NCBI RefSeq assembly: GCF_024346315.1
Contig: NZ_JAGQCS010000003.1
Coordinates: 124,001 to 188,000 of the forward strand
Direction of reading: 5' to 3'
Length of the DNA stretch: 64,000 nucleotides
Origin: Cyanobium sp. ATX 6F1
GTDB taxonomy: Bacteria > Cyanobacteriota > Cyanobacteriia > PCC-6307 > Cyanobiaceae
Position 1 is the first letter of the stretch, and the number at the start of each line of letters is the position of its first letter. The notes under the pieces were generated by a model that did not search any database, was not told the DNA's origin, and was given only the letters and a program-made list of their open reading frames with translations. The translations under genes and the position numbers were made by a program. This document shows positions 37,280 to 45,748 of this stretch, piece after piece.

Positions 37280-38407
37280 TCATCGCCCAGGAGCACTTCC
37301 GGCCGGTGCGATGGCGCTGCGGCGCAGGTTGGCCACGGCGCCGCTCCCCTTGAGCGCGCTGATCGCCAGGTCGATGCGGTCGGTGATCGACCCTGGGAGC
37401 TCCGGGCTGTAGGCAAAGGCCTGAGACTCGGGACGGATGCCCCGCATCACCAACTCGAGACGGCTCCGATCCAGTCCCTGGAGCACATACTCCAATTGCA
37501 GGTCGTCGGCCAGTACGGCATCGGCGAGCCCGCCCGTGATCAGTCGCCCTGCATCGCTCACCCGCGACAGGGGCACGATCCTGATCGTTGGCTGGGCACC
37601 GAGTTGATTGATCTCCACCAGGAGTTGCTCACTAATGCTGCCGGGCCGGGCCGCCACCCGTTTGCCTCCCAGATCCCGAAACGTGCGGATGGTCCCGTCA
37701 CCGGCCGAAAGGGGGGCACGCACGACGTTCACGGTGACATAGCTCACCAGCAGCGAGGCCGCGACGATGCGGATCAGATAACTCAGCAGCACCAAACTGT
37801 GGCCCCTCGTGGTGGTGGCCACGGTGTTGGTGCCGGGCCCGGTGGCCAGGATCTGGAAATCCTTGGCGAAACTGCGCCGCCATCCCCTGCGTTTGGTTTC
37901 GGGGTTGGACCGGTGCCCTTCGACCCACCACAGGGCCACGGTGACAAGCAGGATGGCCGCCAGAAAACCACCCAGAAGCTGCAGGAGGTCCGGCGCCAAC
38001 AGGGCGGCCGCGATCGCCTGGCCGAGGGCCAGTCGATCGCGGCGCACCAGCAACGACTGGCCACCTTCCTGGATCGGCAAGCTGAAGCGGTAGCGCTTGA
38101 GCCGTTCTGAGGAGATGTTCAGACAGCCCACGGCCACATCGATGACACCGCGATCGGTGGCCTGCAGCAGGGCCGCAGTGGAGGGCCAGGCGCTGAACAC
38201 GTACGGCAGGCCTTCTCGGCTTGCCAGCTGTTGCCACAACTCCACCGCGAACCCCTTCCAGACGTCGTCCTGCCTGTAGCTGCAGGGCTGGGAGCCATCG
38301 GTCACCCCCACGCGCAGCACTGAGGCGGCCCCCGCGCCCGTGCCCGCTGGGGTCAGCATCAGCCCCGTGGCCGTCAGGGCCACCACCAAGCAGCGAAGGC
38401 GGTTCAT
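37280..38407 (-). CDS. GluR0-like ligand-gated channel or receptor, filter motif missing
   Basis: A 375-residue protein with a signal peptide and a binding domain of the SBP_bac_3 fold split by a membrane part, as in ionotropic glutamate receptors. Half one is LRVGVTDGSQPCSYRQDDVW to YRFSLPIQEGGQSLLVRR, then a span (LLGGFLAAILLVTVALWWVE), a pore-like loop and span (SLVLLSYLIRIVAASLLVSY), then half two with FRDLGGKRVAARPGSISEQL. GluR0 of Synechocystis has a K-channel-like TVGYGD filter; here the loop reads ATGPGTNTVATTTRG, so K selectivity is unlikely. The start is ATG 38407. Confidence 0.8.
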   Translation of the reverse strand: MNRLRCLVVALTATGLMLTPAGTGAGAASVLRVGVTDGSQPCSYRQDDVWKGFAVELWQQLASREGLPYVFSAWPSTAALLQATDRGVIDVAVGCLNISSERLKRYRFSLPIQEGGQSLLVRRDRLALGQAIAAALLAPDLLQLLGGFLAAILLVTVALWWVEGHRSNPETKRRGWRRSFAKDFQILATGPGTNTVATTTRGHSLVLLSYLIRIVAASLLVSYVTVNVVRAPLSAGDGTIRTFRDLGGKRVAARPGSISEQLLVEINQLGAQPTIRIVPLSRVSDAGRLITGGLADAVLADDLQLEYVLQGLDRSRLELVMRGIRPESQAFAYSPELPGSITDRIDLAISALKGSGAVANLRRSAIAPAGSAPGR

Positions 38408-38414
38408 GGATCGA

Positions 38415-38732
38415 TCAGGATTTGGCGCGGGCACTGAACCCCAGCAGCACCAGCAGGTTGCTGAGGGTCAAAAAGGCCTCAGCCCCGCCATGGAGGGGGT
38501 CCACATCGGCCAGCTGGGCGCCGTACGTCTGCTGGGCCACCACGGCGGCCACGATCGTGACCGCCACGAACACCAGGGTCATCTGAAAGCCCCGCAGGGC
38601 CAGGGGCGGAAAGCGGCCGCTGCGGCTGGCCCACCACAGGAACGCCAGGTAGGGCACCAGGGAGAGCACGAACAGCGGGGCTGGATCGAAGCGGGCCCAG
38701 TCGCGCAGCAGGCCGCTGAGAAGCTCATTCAT
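38415..38732 (-). CDS. DUF3593 family membrane protein
   Basis: A 105-residue protein with three hydrophobic segments: LFVLSLVPYLAFLWWASRSG, RGFQMTLVFVAVTIVAAVVA and AEAFLTLSNLLVLLGFSARA. The pattern matches DUF3593, a small cyanobacterial and plastid-related family that typically neighbours DUF2499, as here. Its ATG overlaps the DUF2499 stop by 4 bases, so the two are co-translated. The LADVDPLHGGAEAFLTLSN segment before the last helix looks conserved. Function unknown. Confidence 0.82.
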   Translation of the reverse strand: MNELLSGLLRDWARFDPAPLFVLSLVPYLAFLWWASRSGRFPPLALRGFQMTLVFVAVTIVAAVVAQQTYGAQLADVDPLHGGAEAFLTLSNLLVLLGFSARAKS

Positions 38733-39019
38733 CGGGTCCGCATCAGCTGCCAGGCGGCACCGGCCATGGCCCCATTGCCCACCAAGGTGGTGGCCGCCTG
38801 GAACACCACCAGCCCCTGGAGTTCGGCGGCGTTGTCGAACAGGTGCCAGGTGCAGGCGGCCATGGCGCTGACCAGGGCCGGCACCATCGCCAGGGCCAGC
38901 CAGGTCCACTCAGGTTCCTGACGCTGACGCCCCCAGTGCTGCACCGCCAGCATCGCCAGGGCCCACTCCAGCACCGAAGTGATGTGGATCCACCAGGTGG
39001 GTACCGAAAGGGCGTGCAT
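38729..39019 (-). CDS. DUF2499 family membrane protein
   Basis: A 96-residue, three-span protein starting MHALSVPTWWIHITSVLEWA, followed by WLALAMVPALVSAMAACTWH and a final LVVFQAATTLVGNGAMAGAA. This is the DUF2499 signature, related to plastid Ycf49. It forms a two-gene unit with DUF3593. An in-frame start at 39031 would add four residues. Conservation of the pair in cyanobacteria points to a shared thylakoid or envelope role, not yet assigned. Confidence 0.83.
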   Translation of the reverse strand: MHALSVPTWWIHITSVLEWALAMLAVQHWGRQRQEPEWTWLALAMVPALVSAMAACTWHLFDNAAELQGLVVFQAATTLVGNGAMAGAAWQLMRTR

Positions 39020-39099
39020 GGTGCCCCGCACCGACCGTGGTTCGTAATGTACGGAGCCGGAGGGGCTGCTGCGGCCCCGGCTTTGATGCGCCCCTGTTG

Positions 39100-40146
39100 A
39101 TGCGGCCCCTGCTCTGTGGCTATTACGGCGAGCACAACCTTGGCGATGACGCCCTGCTGGCGGCCCTGCTGGCCCAGCTTCCGCCCGATCAGCGGCCCCT
39201 GGTCACCGCCCACGACCAGGCCCAGGTGCAATCCCGCTTCGGGGTGGACACCTGCCCCCGCCGCCGCCTGAGGGCGGTGTTGTCAGCCCTGAGCGGTTGC
39301 GATGCCCTGGTGCTTGGCGGTGGCAGCCTGCTCCAGGACGCCACCAGTTTCCGGAGCCTCGTCTATTACGCGTTGCTGATCGCGGCCGCCCGCCTGCGGG
39401 GACGGCCCGTGCTGCTCTGGGCGCAGGGGTTGGGCCCGCTCCATCGGCGCTGCAGCCGCCTGCTGGTGCGGCTGGTGTTGCCCCTCGCCTCGGGGATCAG
39501 CTGGCGCGATCCTGCCTCGGCGGCCCTGGCGGCCCGCTGGGGGGTGCGCGCCGCCAGCGGCAGCGACCCGGTCTGGGCGCTGCCCCTCGGCCAGTGGCAG
39601 GGGGACGGTGGACCGATCCTGCTCTGCTGGCGATTCAGCCCGCTGCTGGAGAAAGCCCAGTGGCGCCGGCTGCTGGAGGCCCTCGACCAGCTGGCGGAGC
39701 AGGCGGATCGGCCGGTGCACTGGCTTCCCTTTCATCAGGATCAGGACGCTGCTCTGCTGGAGGAGCTGAAGCGCAGGGACTGGCTGCCGCCGGCGCTGGC
39801 CCGCCGGAGCCAAACCGTGATGGCGGGCAGCCCGGCTGAGGCCATGGCGCTGTTCGAGGGGGCGTCGCTGGTGATTGCGATGCGTCTCCATGCCCTGATC
39901 CTGGCGGCTCTCTCGGGGGCCCCCACTGCCGCCCTCAGCTATGACCCCAAGGTGCGGTCGGCCGCCGATGGATTTGATTGCCCCTGTTTGGATCTCGATG
40001 GTCCCTTGCAGGTCGTTGAGCTGCTGGGCCGGTGGCAACCGCTGCTGGATCGGCCCACGGATCCGGCCCGGATCGAGACCCTGCGCCAGGCCACTGCCGT
40101 GCACCAGCAGTTGCTCCTCGAGGGCCTGCCCCCATCGGCGCCCTGA
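39100..40146 (+). CDS. csaB: Polysaccharide pyruvyl transferase CsaB
   Basis: A 348-residue GT-B-like protein that would add pyruvate ketals from PEP to a cell-wall or surface glycan. Motifs: LCGYYGEHNLGDDALLAALL at the N-terminus, ALVLGGGSLLQDATSFRSLV, RPVLLWAQGLGPL, SGISWRDPAS and MRLHALILAALSGAPTAALS near the C-terminus. The ATG at 39100 is used; the upstream in-frame part is not conserved in type. An 82-base gap separates it from the desaturase gene, so co-transcription is possible but not evident. Confidence 0.91.
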   Translation: MRPLLCGYYGEHNLGDDALLAALLAQLPPDQRPLVTAHDQAQVQSRFGVDTCPRRRLRAVLSALSGCDALVLGGGSLLQDATSFRSLVYYALLIAAARLRGRPVLLWAQGLGPLHRRCSRLLVRLVLPLASGISWRDPASAALAARWGVRAASGSDPVWALPLGQWQGDGGPILLCWRFSPLLEKAQWRRLLEALDQLAEQADRPVHWLPFHQDQDAALLEELKRRDWLPPALARRSQTVMAGSPAEAMALFEGASLVIAMRLHALILAALSGAPTAALSYDPKVRSAADGFDCPCLDLDGPLQVVELLGRWQPLLDRPTDPARIETLRQATAVHQQLLLEGLPPSAP

Positions 40147-40228
40147 GCCCCGCCCAGAGCCCAACCCATGGGCGCCATTGGTGATGATGCTTACCAAAGG
40201 CCCCCCGGCGCTCTGGTGAACTGTCCTC

Positions 40229-41191
40229 ATGACGCGCACCGTTTCCGTACCTGAACCCCTGACCCCGGCCGGCTCCCTGCTGAACAAGGAGCAGCTGGCC
40301 CAACTCAACGTGGGCAGCAATGGCGCCGCCGCCGTGCGGGCCGCCAGCCATCTGGCCTTCATCGTTGTGGCGGGCCTGCTCTGGGGCCAGGTCGGCCTCC
40401 CCCTGCCCCTGCGTTTGATCGCTCTTGTGGCCCTGGGGGTGGGCCTGGCCACCTGCTTCGCGCCGATGCACGAATGCGGCCACCGCACCGCCTTCGCCGA
40501 TCGTCGCCTCAACGACGGCGCCGCCTGGCTGGCGGGGCTGCTGAGCTTCTACAACGCCACCTTCTACCGCCGCTACCACCAGTGGCACCACCGCTACACC
40601 CACCTCCCTGGGCTCGACCCGGAGCTGGAGGATCCTGCGCCCACCAGCCTCTGGGGCTACGTGCTCGAGATCAGCGGCTGGAACTGGTGGACCGGCAAGC
40701 TCCGCAGCCACGGTCGCCAGTTGCTGGGGGCCGATCTCTCGGCCATGCCGTACCTGAGCCCTGAGGTGATCCCCCAGGTGCGCCGCTCGGTGCGCTGGCA
40801 GTTTGCCGTCTATGGCGCCCTGGCCCTGCTCTCGCTGCCGGGAGGCAATGGTTTTCTGCTCTGGTACTGGCTGCTGCCGCTGCTGGTGGGTCAGCCGTTC
40901 CTGCGGTTCCTGTTGCTGGCCGAGCACGGGGGCTGCAGCTTCGATCGCGACGGCACCACCAACACCCGCACCACACTCACCCTGGCGCCCGTGCGCTGGC
41001 TGATGTGGAACATGCCCTTCCATGCCGAGCACCACCTCTATCCCTCGCTGCCGTTCCACGCCCTGCCGGCGGCCCACGTACTCATCGGTCCCCACCTGAA
41101 ACACCTGGACCGGGGCTATCTGGCGGTGCACCGCTGGTTACTCGGCCGTTTGCCCAGCCTCGGCTTGCCTGGATCGGGCGTCCAGGCGTGA
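40229..41191 (+). CDS. Membrane di-iron fatty acid desaturase
   Basis: A 320-residue integral membrane desaturase with the three histidine boxes: HECGHRT, HQWHHRYTH and HAEHHLYP, enough to bind two irons. Helices flank the boxes in the usual 2+2 arrangement. The substrate may be an acyl lipid or a carotenoid or ketone; box spacing resembles the fatty-acid group. The TGA stop overlaps the GTG start of the MetX-like hydrolase (GTGA), so the two are translationally coupled, which suggests they act on one pathway. Confidence 0.92.
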   Translation: MTRTVSVPEPLTPAGSLLNKEQLAQLNVGSNGAAAVRAASHLAFIVVAGLLWGQVGLPLPLRLIALVALGVGLATCFAPMHECGHRTAFADRRLNDGAAWLAGLLSFYNATFYRRYHQWHHRYTHLPGLDPELEDPAPTSLWGYVLEISGWNWWTGKLRSHGRQLLGADLSAMPYLSPEVIPQVRRSVRWQFAVYGALALLSLPGGNGFLLWYWLLPLLVGQPFLRFLLLAEHGGCSFDRDGTTNTRTTLTLAPVRWLMWNMPFHAEHHLYPSLPFHALPAAHVLIGPHLKHLDRGYLAVHRWLLGRLPSLGLPGSGVQA

Positions 41192-42207
41192 GTGTCAGCT
41201 CCGGCAGCTTTGCCCTCGGTGACGTTGAGCTCCAGTGCGGCCGCACGATCCCGCAGGCCCAGCTGAGCTACTGCAGCTTCGGCACCCTGAACGGAGAACG
41301 CAGCAACGCCGTGCTGTATCCCACCTCCTACGGCGCCCATCCCGGTGACATCGATTGGGTGGTGGGGCCGGTGCTGAATCCGGATCGTCACTTCATTGTG
41401 ATCGTCAACATGCTGGGCAACGGGCTGTCCAGCAGCCCAAGCGATGGGGTCATGGGCCTGGCGGAAACCGGATGGGTGGTCTCCCACCGCGACAATGTGA
41501 GCGCCCAACGGCGCCTGCTGAGGGAGCAGTTCGGGATTGAGCGGCTGGCGATGATCTACGGCTGGTCCATGGGGGCCCAGCAGGGCTACCAATGGGCGGT
41601 GGACCATCCCGAGGCGGTGGAGAGGCTCTGCTGCCTCTGCGGCACGGCCCGCACCTCCCCCCACAACCAGCTGTTCCTGCTCAGCCTGCGCCAGGCCCTC
41701 ACCGCCGATCCCCACTGGACGGGTGAGGGCTTCGATGGCGAACCGCTCCAGGGGCTATGCACCTTTGCCCTGATCTATGCCAGCTGGGCCGCCAGCCAGC
41801 GTTTCTACGGCGAAGGCCATCACCTGGCGGAAGGTCCGATCAGCCTGGGCGACTACGTCGAGACCCGCTGGCTGCCCGCCTACCGGCGCCATGACCCCCG
41901 CAACCTGATCGCCATGCTCGACACCTGGCTCGCCCATGACGTGGCCGCTGGAGCGCCCCACCAGGGCGATCTGGCCGCCGCCCTGGGCTCAATCCGTGCC
42001 CGCACCGCCGTGGTGGCCGGCCGTCACGACCTCTATTTCACGGTGGATGACATGGCCACCGAGGCGGCCCTGATCCCCGGCGCCCAGTTCGAGGTGATCG
42101 AGTCGGTGCTGGGCCACCGGGCCGGCAACCCCCGCGACAGCCCGCCTGAGCAGGCCCAGCTGCGGGCGGCCGTGGAGCGGCTGTGGGCTCTGCCCTCACC
42201 GCTCTGA
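41188..42207 (+). CDS. Alpha/beta hydrolase of the homoserine acetyltransferase (MetX-like) family
   Basis: A 339-residue alpha/beta hydrolase. LSYCSFGTLNGERSNAVLYP and FIVIVNMLGNGLSSSPSD are the MetX-type strand/loop region; GWSMGAQQGYQWAVDHPEAV has the nucleophile elbow (G-W-S-M-G, Ser as nucleophile). AVVAGRHDLYFTVDDM supplies the Asp, and SVLGHRAGNP the His. The elbow differs from classical MetX (GGSLGG), and the protein lies among lipid-like genes, so an acyl transfer or ester hydrolysis other than homoserine acetylation is possible. GTG start within the desaturase stop. Confidence 0.86.
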   Translation: MSVSSGSFALGDVELQCGRTIPQAQLSYCSFGTLNGERSNAVLYPTSYGAHPGDIDWVVGPVLNPDRHFIVIVNMLGNGLSSSPSDGVMGLAETGWVVSHRDNVSAQRRLLREQFGIERLAMIYGWSMGAQQGYQWAVDHPEAVERLCCLCGTARTSPHNQLFLLSLRQALTADPHWTGEGFDGEPLQGLCTFALIYASWAASQRFYGEGHHLAEGPISLGDYVETRWLPAYRRHDPRNLIAMLDTWLAHDVAAGAPHQGDLAAALGSIRARTAVVAGRHDLYFTVDDMATEAALIPGAQFEVIESVLGHRAGNPRDSPPEQAQLRAAVERLWALPSPL

Positions 42208-42246
42208 GCTTTTTCCCCTTTCCTTCATCTCCGCCGCTTTTCCGTC

Positions 42247-43545
42247 ATGAGCCTTCAGGCCTACGCCCACACCAACGGCATCGCCCACTTCCTGGTGTCG
42301 TTCACCGATTTGTTCGGGGTGCAGCGGGCCAAGTTGGTGCCCGCCAGCGCCATGGCGGCGATGGAGCGCGGTGGGGCCGGTTTTGCGGGCTTCGCCGCCT
42401 GGCTGGATCTCTCCCCCGCCGATGGCGATGTGCTCGCCATCCCGGATCCCAGCAGCCTGATGCCCCTGCCCTGGCAGCCGGATGTGGCCTGGGTGGCGGG
42501 TGATCTGGCGCTCGATGGGGTGGCGATGGAGCAATCGCCGCGCCAGGTGCTCAAGCGACAGCTGGAGCGGGCCGAACGGCTGGGCTTCAGCCTCCGCAGT
42601 GGCGTGGAGGCTGAGTTCTTTCTGCTCGATTCCAGCGGCGAGGCCCTCCTCGATGCGGGCGATCGCCAGAGCAAGCCCTGCTACGACCAGCTGGCGCTGA
42701 TGCGTCAGCTGCCTTTGGTGGCCGAATTACTGGGGTCGATGGAGACCCTCGGATGGGGGCCCTATCAGGCCGACCACGAGGATGCCAACGGCCAGTTCGA
42801 GCTGAACTGGACCTTCGACCACGGCCTGGTCACGGCCGATCGCCACGCCTTCTTCAAGGTGATGGTGAAGACCCTGGCGGAGCGCCATGGGGGCCGGGCG
42901 ACGTTCATGCCCAAGCCCTTCGGTGGCCTCACCGGCAACGGCTGCCACTGCCACATCTCCCTTTGGGATGCCCAGGGCCGCAACCTGTTCCATGACCCGG
43001 CCGGTGAACTGGGGCTCTCGGCCCTGGCCTACCACTTCCTGGCGGGCCTGATGGATCATTCCCCCGCCCTCAGCTGTCTCACCAACCCCACGGTCAACAG
43101 TTACCGCCGCCTGGCGGCGCCCCCCACCAGCTCCGGCGCCACCTGGTCGCCGGGGGGCATCAGCTACAGCGGCAACAACCGCACCCACATGGTGCGCATC
43201 CCCGATGACCAGCGCCTGGAGCTGCGCCTGCCCGATGGGGCCGCCAACCCCTACCTGCTGCAGGCGGTGATCCTGGCGGCAGGCCTCGATGGCATCGAGC
43301 GCCAGCTGGATCCAGGCCCCCGCTCCGACAACGACAGCTACGCCGACCCCGGCGCCGGCCCCGTGCAGCGCCCCCTGCCCGGCAACCTCGGAGAAGCCCT
43401 GGCGGCCTTCGCCGCCGACGGCCGCCTGCGCCAGAGCCTCGGTGAACCCTTCTGCCGGGCCTACGAGCGTCTGCGGGGGCGCCAGTGGCAGCAGTTCAAC
43501 AGTGAGGTCAGCTCCTTGGAGCGGGAGCACACCCTCGATTGTTGA
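42247..43545 (+). CDS. Glutamine synthetase-like ligase (GlnT / gamma-glutamylamide synthetase type)
   Basis: A 432-residue GS-fold enzyme with the catalytic motifs: SGVEAEFFLLD (ExE metal site), DANGQFELNW, GNGCHCHISLWD (GS motif GxGxHxH), NPTVNSYRRLAAP and RLELRLPDGAANPYLLQAVI. It is shorter than GlnA and lacks the usual adenylylation loop, fitting the GlnT group that includes gamma-glutamylmethylamide synthetases. The amine it joins to glutamate is unknown. The downstream GT2 start overlaps its stop, tying the two together. Confidence 0.91.
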   Translation: MSLQAYAHTNGIAHFLVSFTDLFGVQRAKLVPASAMAAMERGGAGFAGFAAWLDLSPADGDVLAIPDPSSLMPLPWQPDVAWVAGDLALDGVAMEQSPRQVLKRQLERAERLGFSLRSGVEAEFFLLDSSGEALLDAGDRQSKPCYDQLALMRQLPLVAELLGSMETLGWGPYQADHEDANGQFELNWTFDHGLVTADRHAFFKVMVKTLAERHGGRATFMPKPFGGLTGNGCHCHISLWDAQGRNLFHDPAGELGLSALAYHFLAGLMDHSPALSCLTNPTVNSYRRLAAPPTSSGATWSPGGISYSGNNRTHMVRIPDDQRLELRLPDGAANPYLLQAVILAAGLDGIERQLDPGPRSDNDSYADPGAGPVQRPLPGNLGEALAAFAADGRLRQSLGEPFCRAYERLRGRQWQQFNSEVSSLEREHTLDC

Positions 43546-44756
43546 TTCAAATTCTTGAGCCTCTCGGTTGGTCGGCTGCCCTGGGGCTGGCCCTGCTTCT
43601 GCTTCTGCTGGAAATTCGCTTTGGCAACGCCCCACGCCTCCAGGCCCTGCCGGCCGAGGGCACCACTGAGCCGGCTGTGCAATGCGGAACCTTCCTGCGC
43701 GTCGTTGTACCGGTGTTCAACGAACGGGACAATGTCGTTGATTGCCTCGAAGCCATTCTTGCCAACCGGGATCCCGGTCTGCCCTGGGAGTTGGTGGTGA
43801 TGGACGACGGTTCCAGCGATGGCACCGTTGATCTGGCCTCCGAAGCGATCCGCCTGCGTACGGAGCCTCTTCCCCTGGTGCGGATCCTTGAGGCTGGACC
43901 CCGTCCCCCAGGGGAGCGCTGGTGTGGCAAGAACTGGCCCGCCAGCAGGGCGGCGGCGTTGCCTTGGCCCCCCGGAGATCCCTCCGGCCAGTGGTTGCTG
44001 TTCCTGGACGCCGATGTGCGCCTGGATCCCGAGGCCCTGGCGGCTGCTCTCTTTGAGGCTTCAGGTTCAGCCGGAGCCCTGGGGGAGAGGTCGGGCGCCG
44101 ATCTGCTCACCCTGGCACCTCGGCTCGTCTGTGGCTGCCTGGCCGAGTGGCTGGTGCAGCCGATTGTGGCCAGCCTGCTCGGTCTGGCATTTTCGTTGGA
44201 AGAGAGCAACGATCCCTCCGAGACCACCGCCTTCGCGGCTGGCCCCTTCATGCTGTTTCGTCGCAGGGCCTATGAGGCGATCGGTGGCCATGGCGCCGTG
44301 GCCGCAGAGGTGGTTGAAGACCTGGCCCTGGCCAGGGCGATCAAGACCAGCGGCCACCGGCTGCGCTATCTGATCGGTACCGAGCTGGTGGCGGTGCGGA
44401 TGTACCGCAACCTGGCGGCCCTCTGGGAGGGCTGGACCAAGAACTGGTACCTGGGCCTTGATCGCAACCCCGCCGCAGCCCTTGGCAGTGCGGGACTGGT
44501 GCTGCTGTTGTACACGGTGCCCTGGGCGCTCCTTCCCCTGACCGTGATGGACCCTGCCCTGGCGGCACCCTGTGGCCTCGCGATCGCCCTGCAACTGTCC
44601 TTGCGCGTTTGGAGCCGGCTCCGTTTCGGCACACCGATCACCTACTGGTGGCTTGCCGCCCTGGGGGGGCTGCTGATCGCCCTGATTGTGCCGGCCTCGA
44701 TCTGGAAGACGGTCACGGGTCGGGGCTGGACCTGGCGGGGCCGCTCCCTGGCCTGA
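43539..44756 (+). CDS. Family 2 glycosyltransferase, membrane-attached
   Basis: A 405-residue protein: N-terminal hydrophobic segment, then a GT-A domain with RVVVPVFNERDNVVDCLEAI, LVVMDDGSSDGTVDLA, WLLFLDADVRLDPEALAAAL (DxD) and a C-terminal FMLFRRRAYEAIGGHGAVAA plus EVVEDLALARAIK (the ED catalytic base). Two or three C-terminal spans follow (LGSAGLVLLLYTVPWALLPL). The acceptor is unknown. The start is TTG 43539, overlapping the GS-like stop; it is the last of four coupled or close plus-strand genes. Confidence 0.89.
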   Translation: MLIQILEPLGWSAALGLALLLLLLEIRFGNAPRLQALPAEGTTEPAVQCGTFLRVVVPVFNERDNVVDCLEAILANRDPGLPWELVVMDDGSSDGTVDLASEAIRLRTEPLPLVRILEAGPRPPGERWCGKNWPASRAAALPWPPGDPSGQWLLFLDADVRLDPEALAAALFEASGSAGALGERSGADLLTLAPRLVCGCLAEWLVQPIVASLLGLAFSLEESNDPSETTAFAAGPFMLFRRRAYEAIGGHGAVAAEVVEDLALARAIKTSGHRLRYLIGTELVAVRMYRNLAALWEGWTKNWYLGLDRNPAAALGSAGLVLLLYTVPWALLPLTVMDPALAAPCGLAIALQLSLRVWSRLRFGTPITYWWLAALGGLLIALIVPASIWKTVTGRGWTWRGRSLA

Positions 44757-44768
44757 ACTCGGCGGAGC

Positions 44769-45695
44769 TCAGCCCACCAGCTGGCCGCTGCGATCGAGCA
44801 CAGCCCGGTCGATCGAGCTGCCGCTGCTGTCCCAGGCCTGGATCTCGAGCTGGTTCCCACGGGCACTCAGCTCCGCGAAGCTGTGCACGCTGATCGCCCG
44901 GGCCGTGTTCCCATTGGGGTTCACATCGCGCAGGTAGGCCCCGCCGCCGCCGACCACCAGGTAGGTGGTGCCGGCGATCGGCTTGGTGCGCTCGTAGTTG
45001 TGGTCATGGCCGTTGATGTAGAGCTGCACGCCGTGGCGGCGGAACAGGGGGCCGAGTCGAGCCTGGGCCGCCCCGTCGTTGCCGTAGTAGCCCGAGGAAT
45101 AGATCGGGTGGTGGCCGACCACCACTTTCCAGGGAGCGGCGCTGGCGGCCAGGGCCTGCTGGAGCCAGGGCAACTGGCGGCCCCAGTCGGCGTTGACATT
45201 GGTGTCGAGCATGAAGAACTCCACCGGCCCCCGGCGCAGGTTGTACCAGCGGCCCTTCATCCCGAAGGGCGGATAGGCCACCTGGGGATTGCCGTTGCCG
45301 GTGCGGATGTCGTGGTTGCCGAGCACCGCATGGAAGGGCACACCGGCCTCCAAAAGAGATTTGTAGGGGATGGTGAACATGTCCTTGATCTGGGCGATGT
45401 CACCGTTCGGGTAAATGTTGTCGCCGCCGAGCACCACCAGATCCACCGGCCGCTGGCGGTGCACCGCCGCCATCCGGGCCCCCACGGCCCGCTGCGCCGA
45501 GTTGCCGCCGCCGGTATCAGCCACGGCGAGCCAGCGCAGTTCAGCGGCGCTGGAGCTGGAGTCTGTGGGCGCACCAACCGGGATCGCCAGGGCGTCCTCG
45601 CTGCCGGCGCCTCGCCGCAGCAGCAGCCCAGCGGTCAGCCCGCCGCCCAGGAGCAGCCGCAAAAGGTTTCGGCGGCTGATGAGCCTGGGTTCCAC
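44769..45695 (-). CDS. Exported metallophosphoesterase, purple acid phosphatase-like
   Basis: A 308-residue protein with a twin-arginine type leader (SRRNLLRLLLGGGLTAGLLL) and the phosphoesterase motifs AVADTGGGN, VVLGGDNIYPNGD, AVLGNHDIRTGNGN, VVVGHHPIYSSG and YINGHDHNYERTK. The combination is that of purple-acid-phosphatase-like enzymes folded before export. It probably releases phosphate from organic esters in the periplasm or outside. GTG start at 45695. It follows prxQ on the same strand after 53 bases. Confidence 0.88.
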   Translation of the reverse strand: MEPRLISRRNLLRLLLGGGLTAGLLLRRGAGSEDALAIPVGAPTDSSSSAAELRWLAVADTGGGNSAQRAVGARMAAVHRQRPVDLVVLGGDNIYPNGDIAQIKDMFTIPYKSLLEAGVPFHAVLGNHDIRTGNGNPQVAYPPFGMKGRWYNLRRGPVEFFMLDTNVNADWGRQLPWLQQALAASAAPWKVVVGHHPIYSSGYYGNDGAAQARLGPLFRRHGVQLYINGHDHNYERTKPIAGTTYLVVGGGGAYLRDVNPNGNTARAISVHSFAELSARGNQLEIQAWDSSGSSIDRAVLDRSGQLVG

Positions 45696-45748
45696 GCGAT
45701 GAGTGCAGGGGCCTCCACGCTATCGGTGTGGACTGGCGGGCGATCCGC

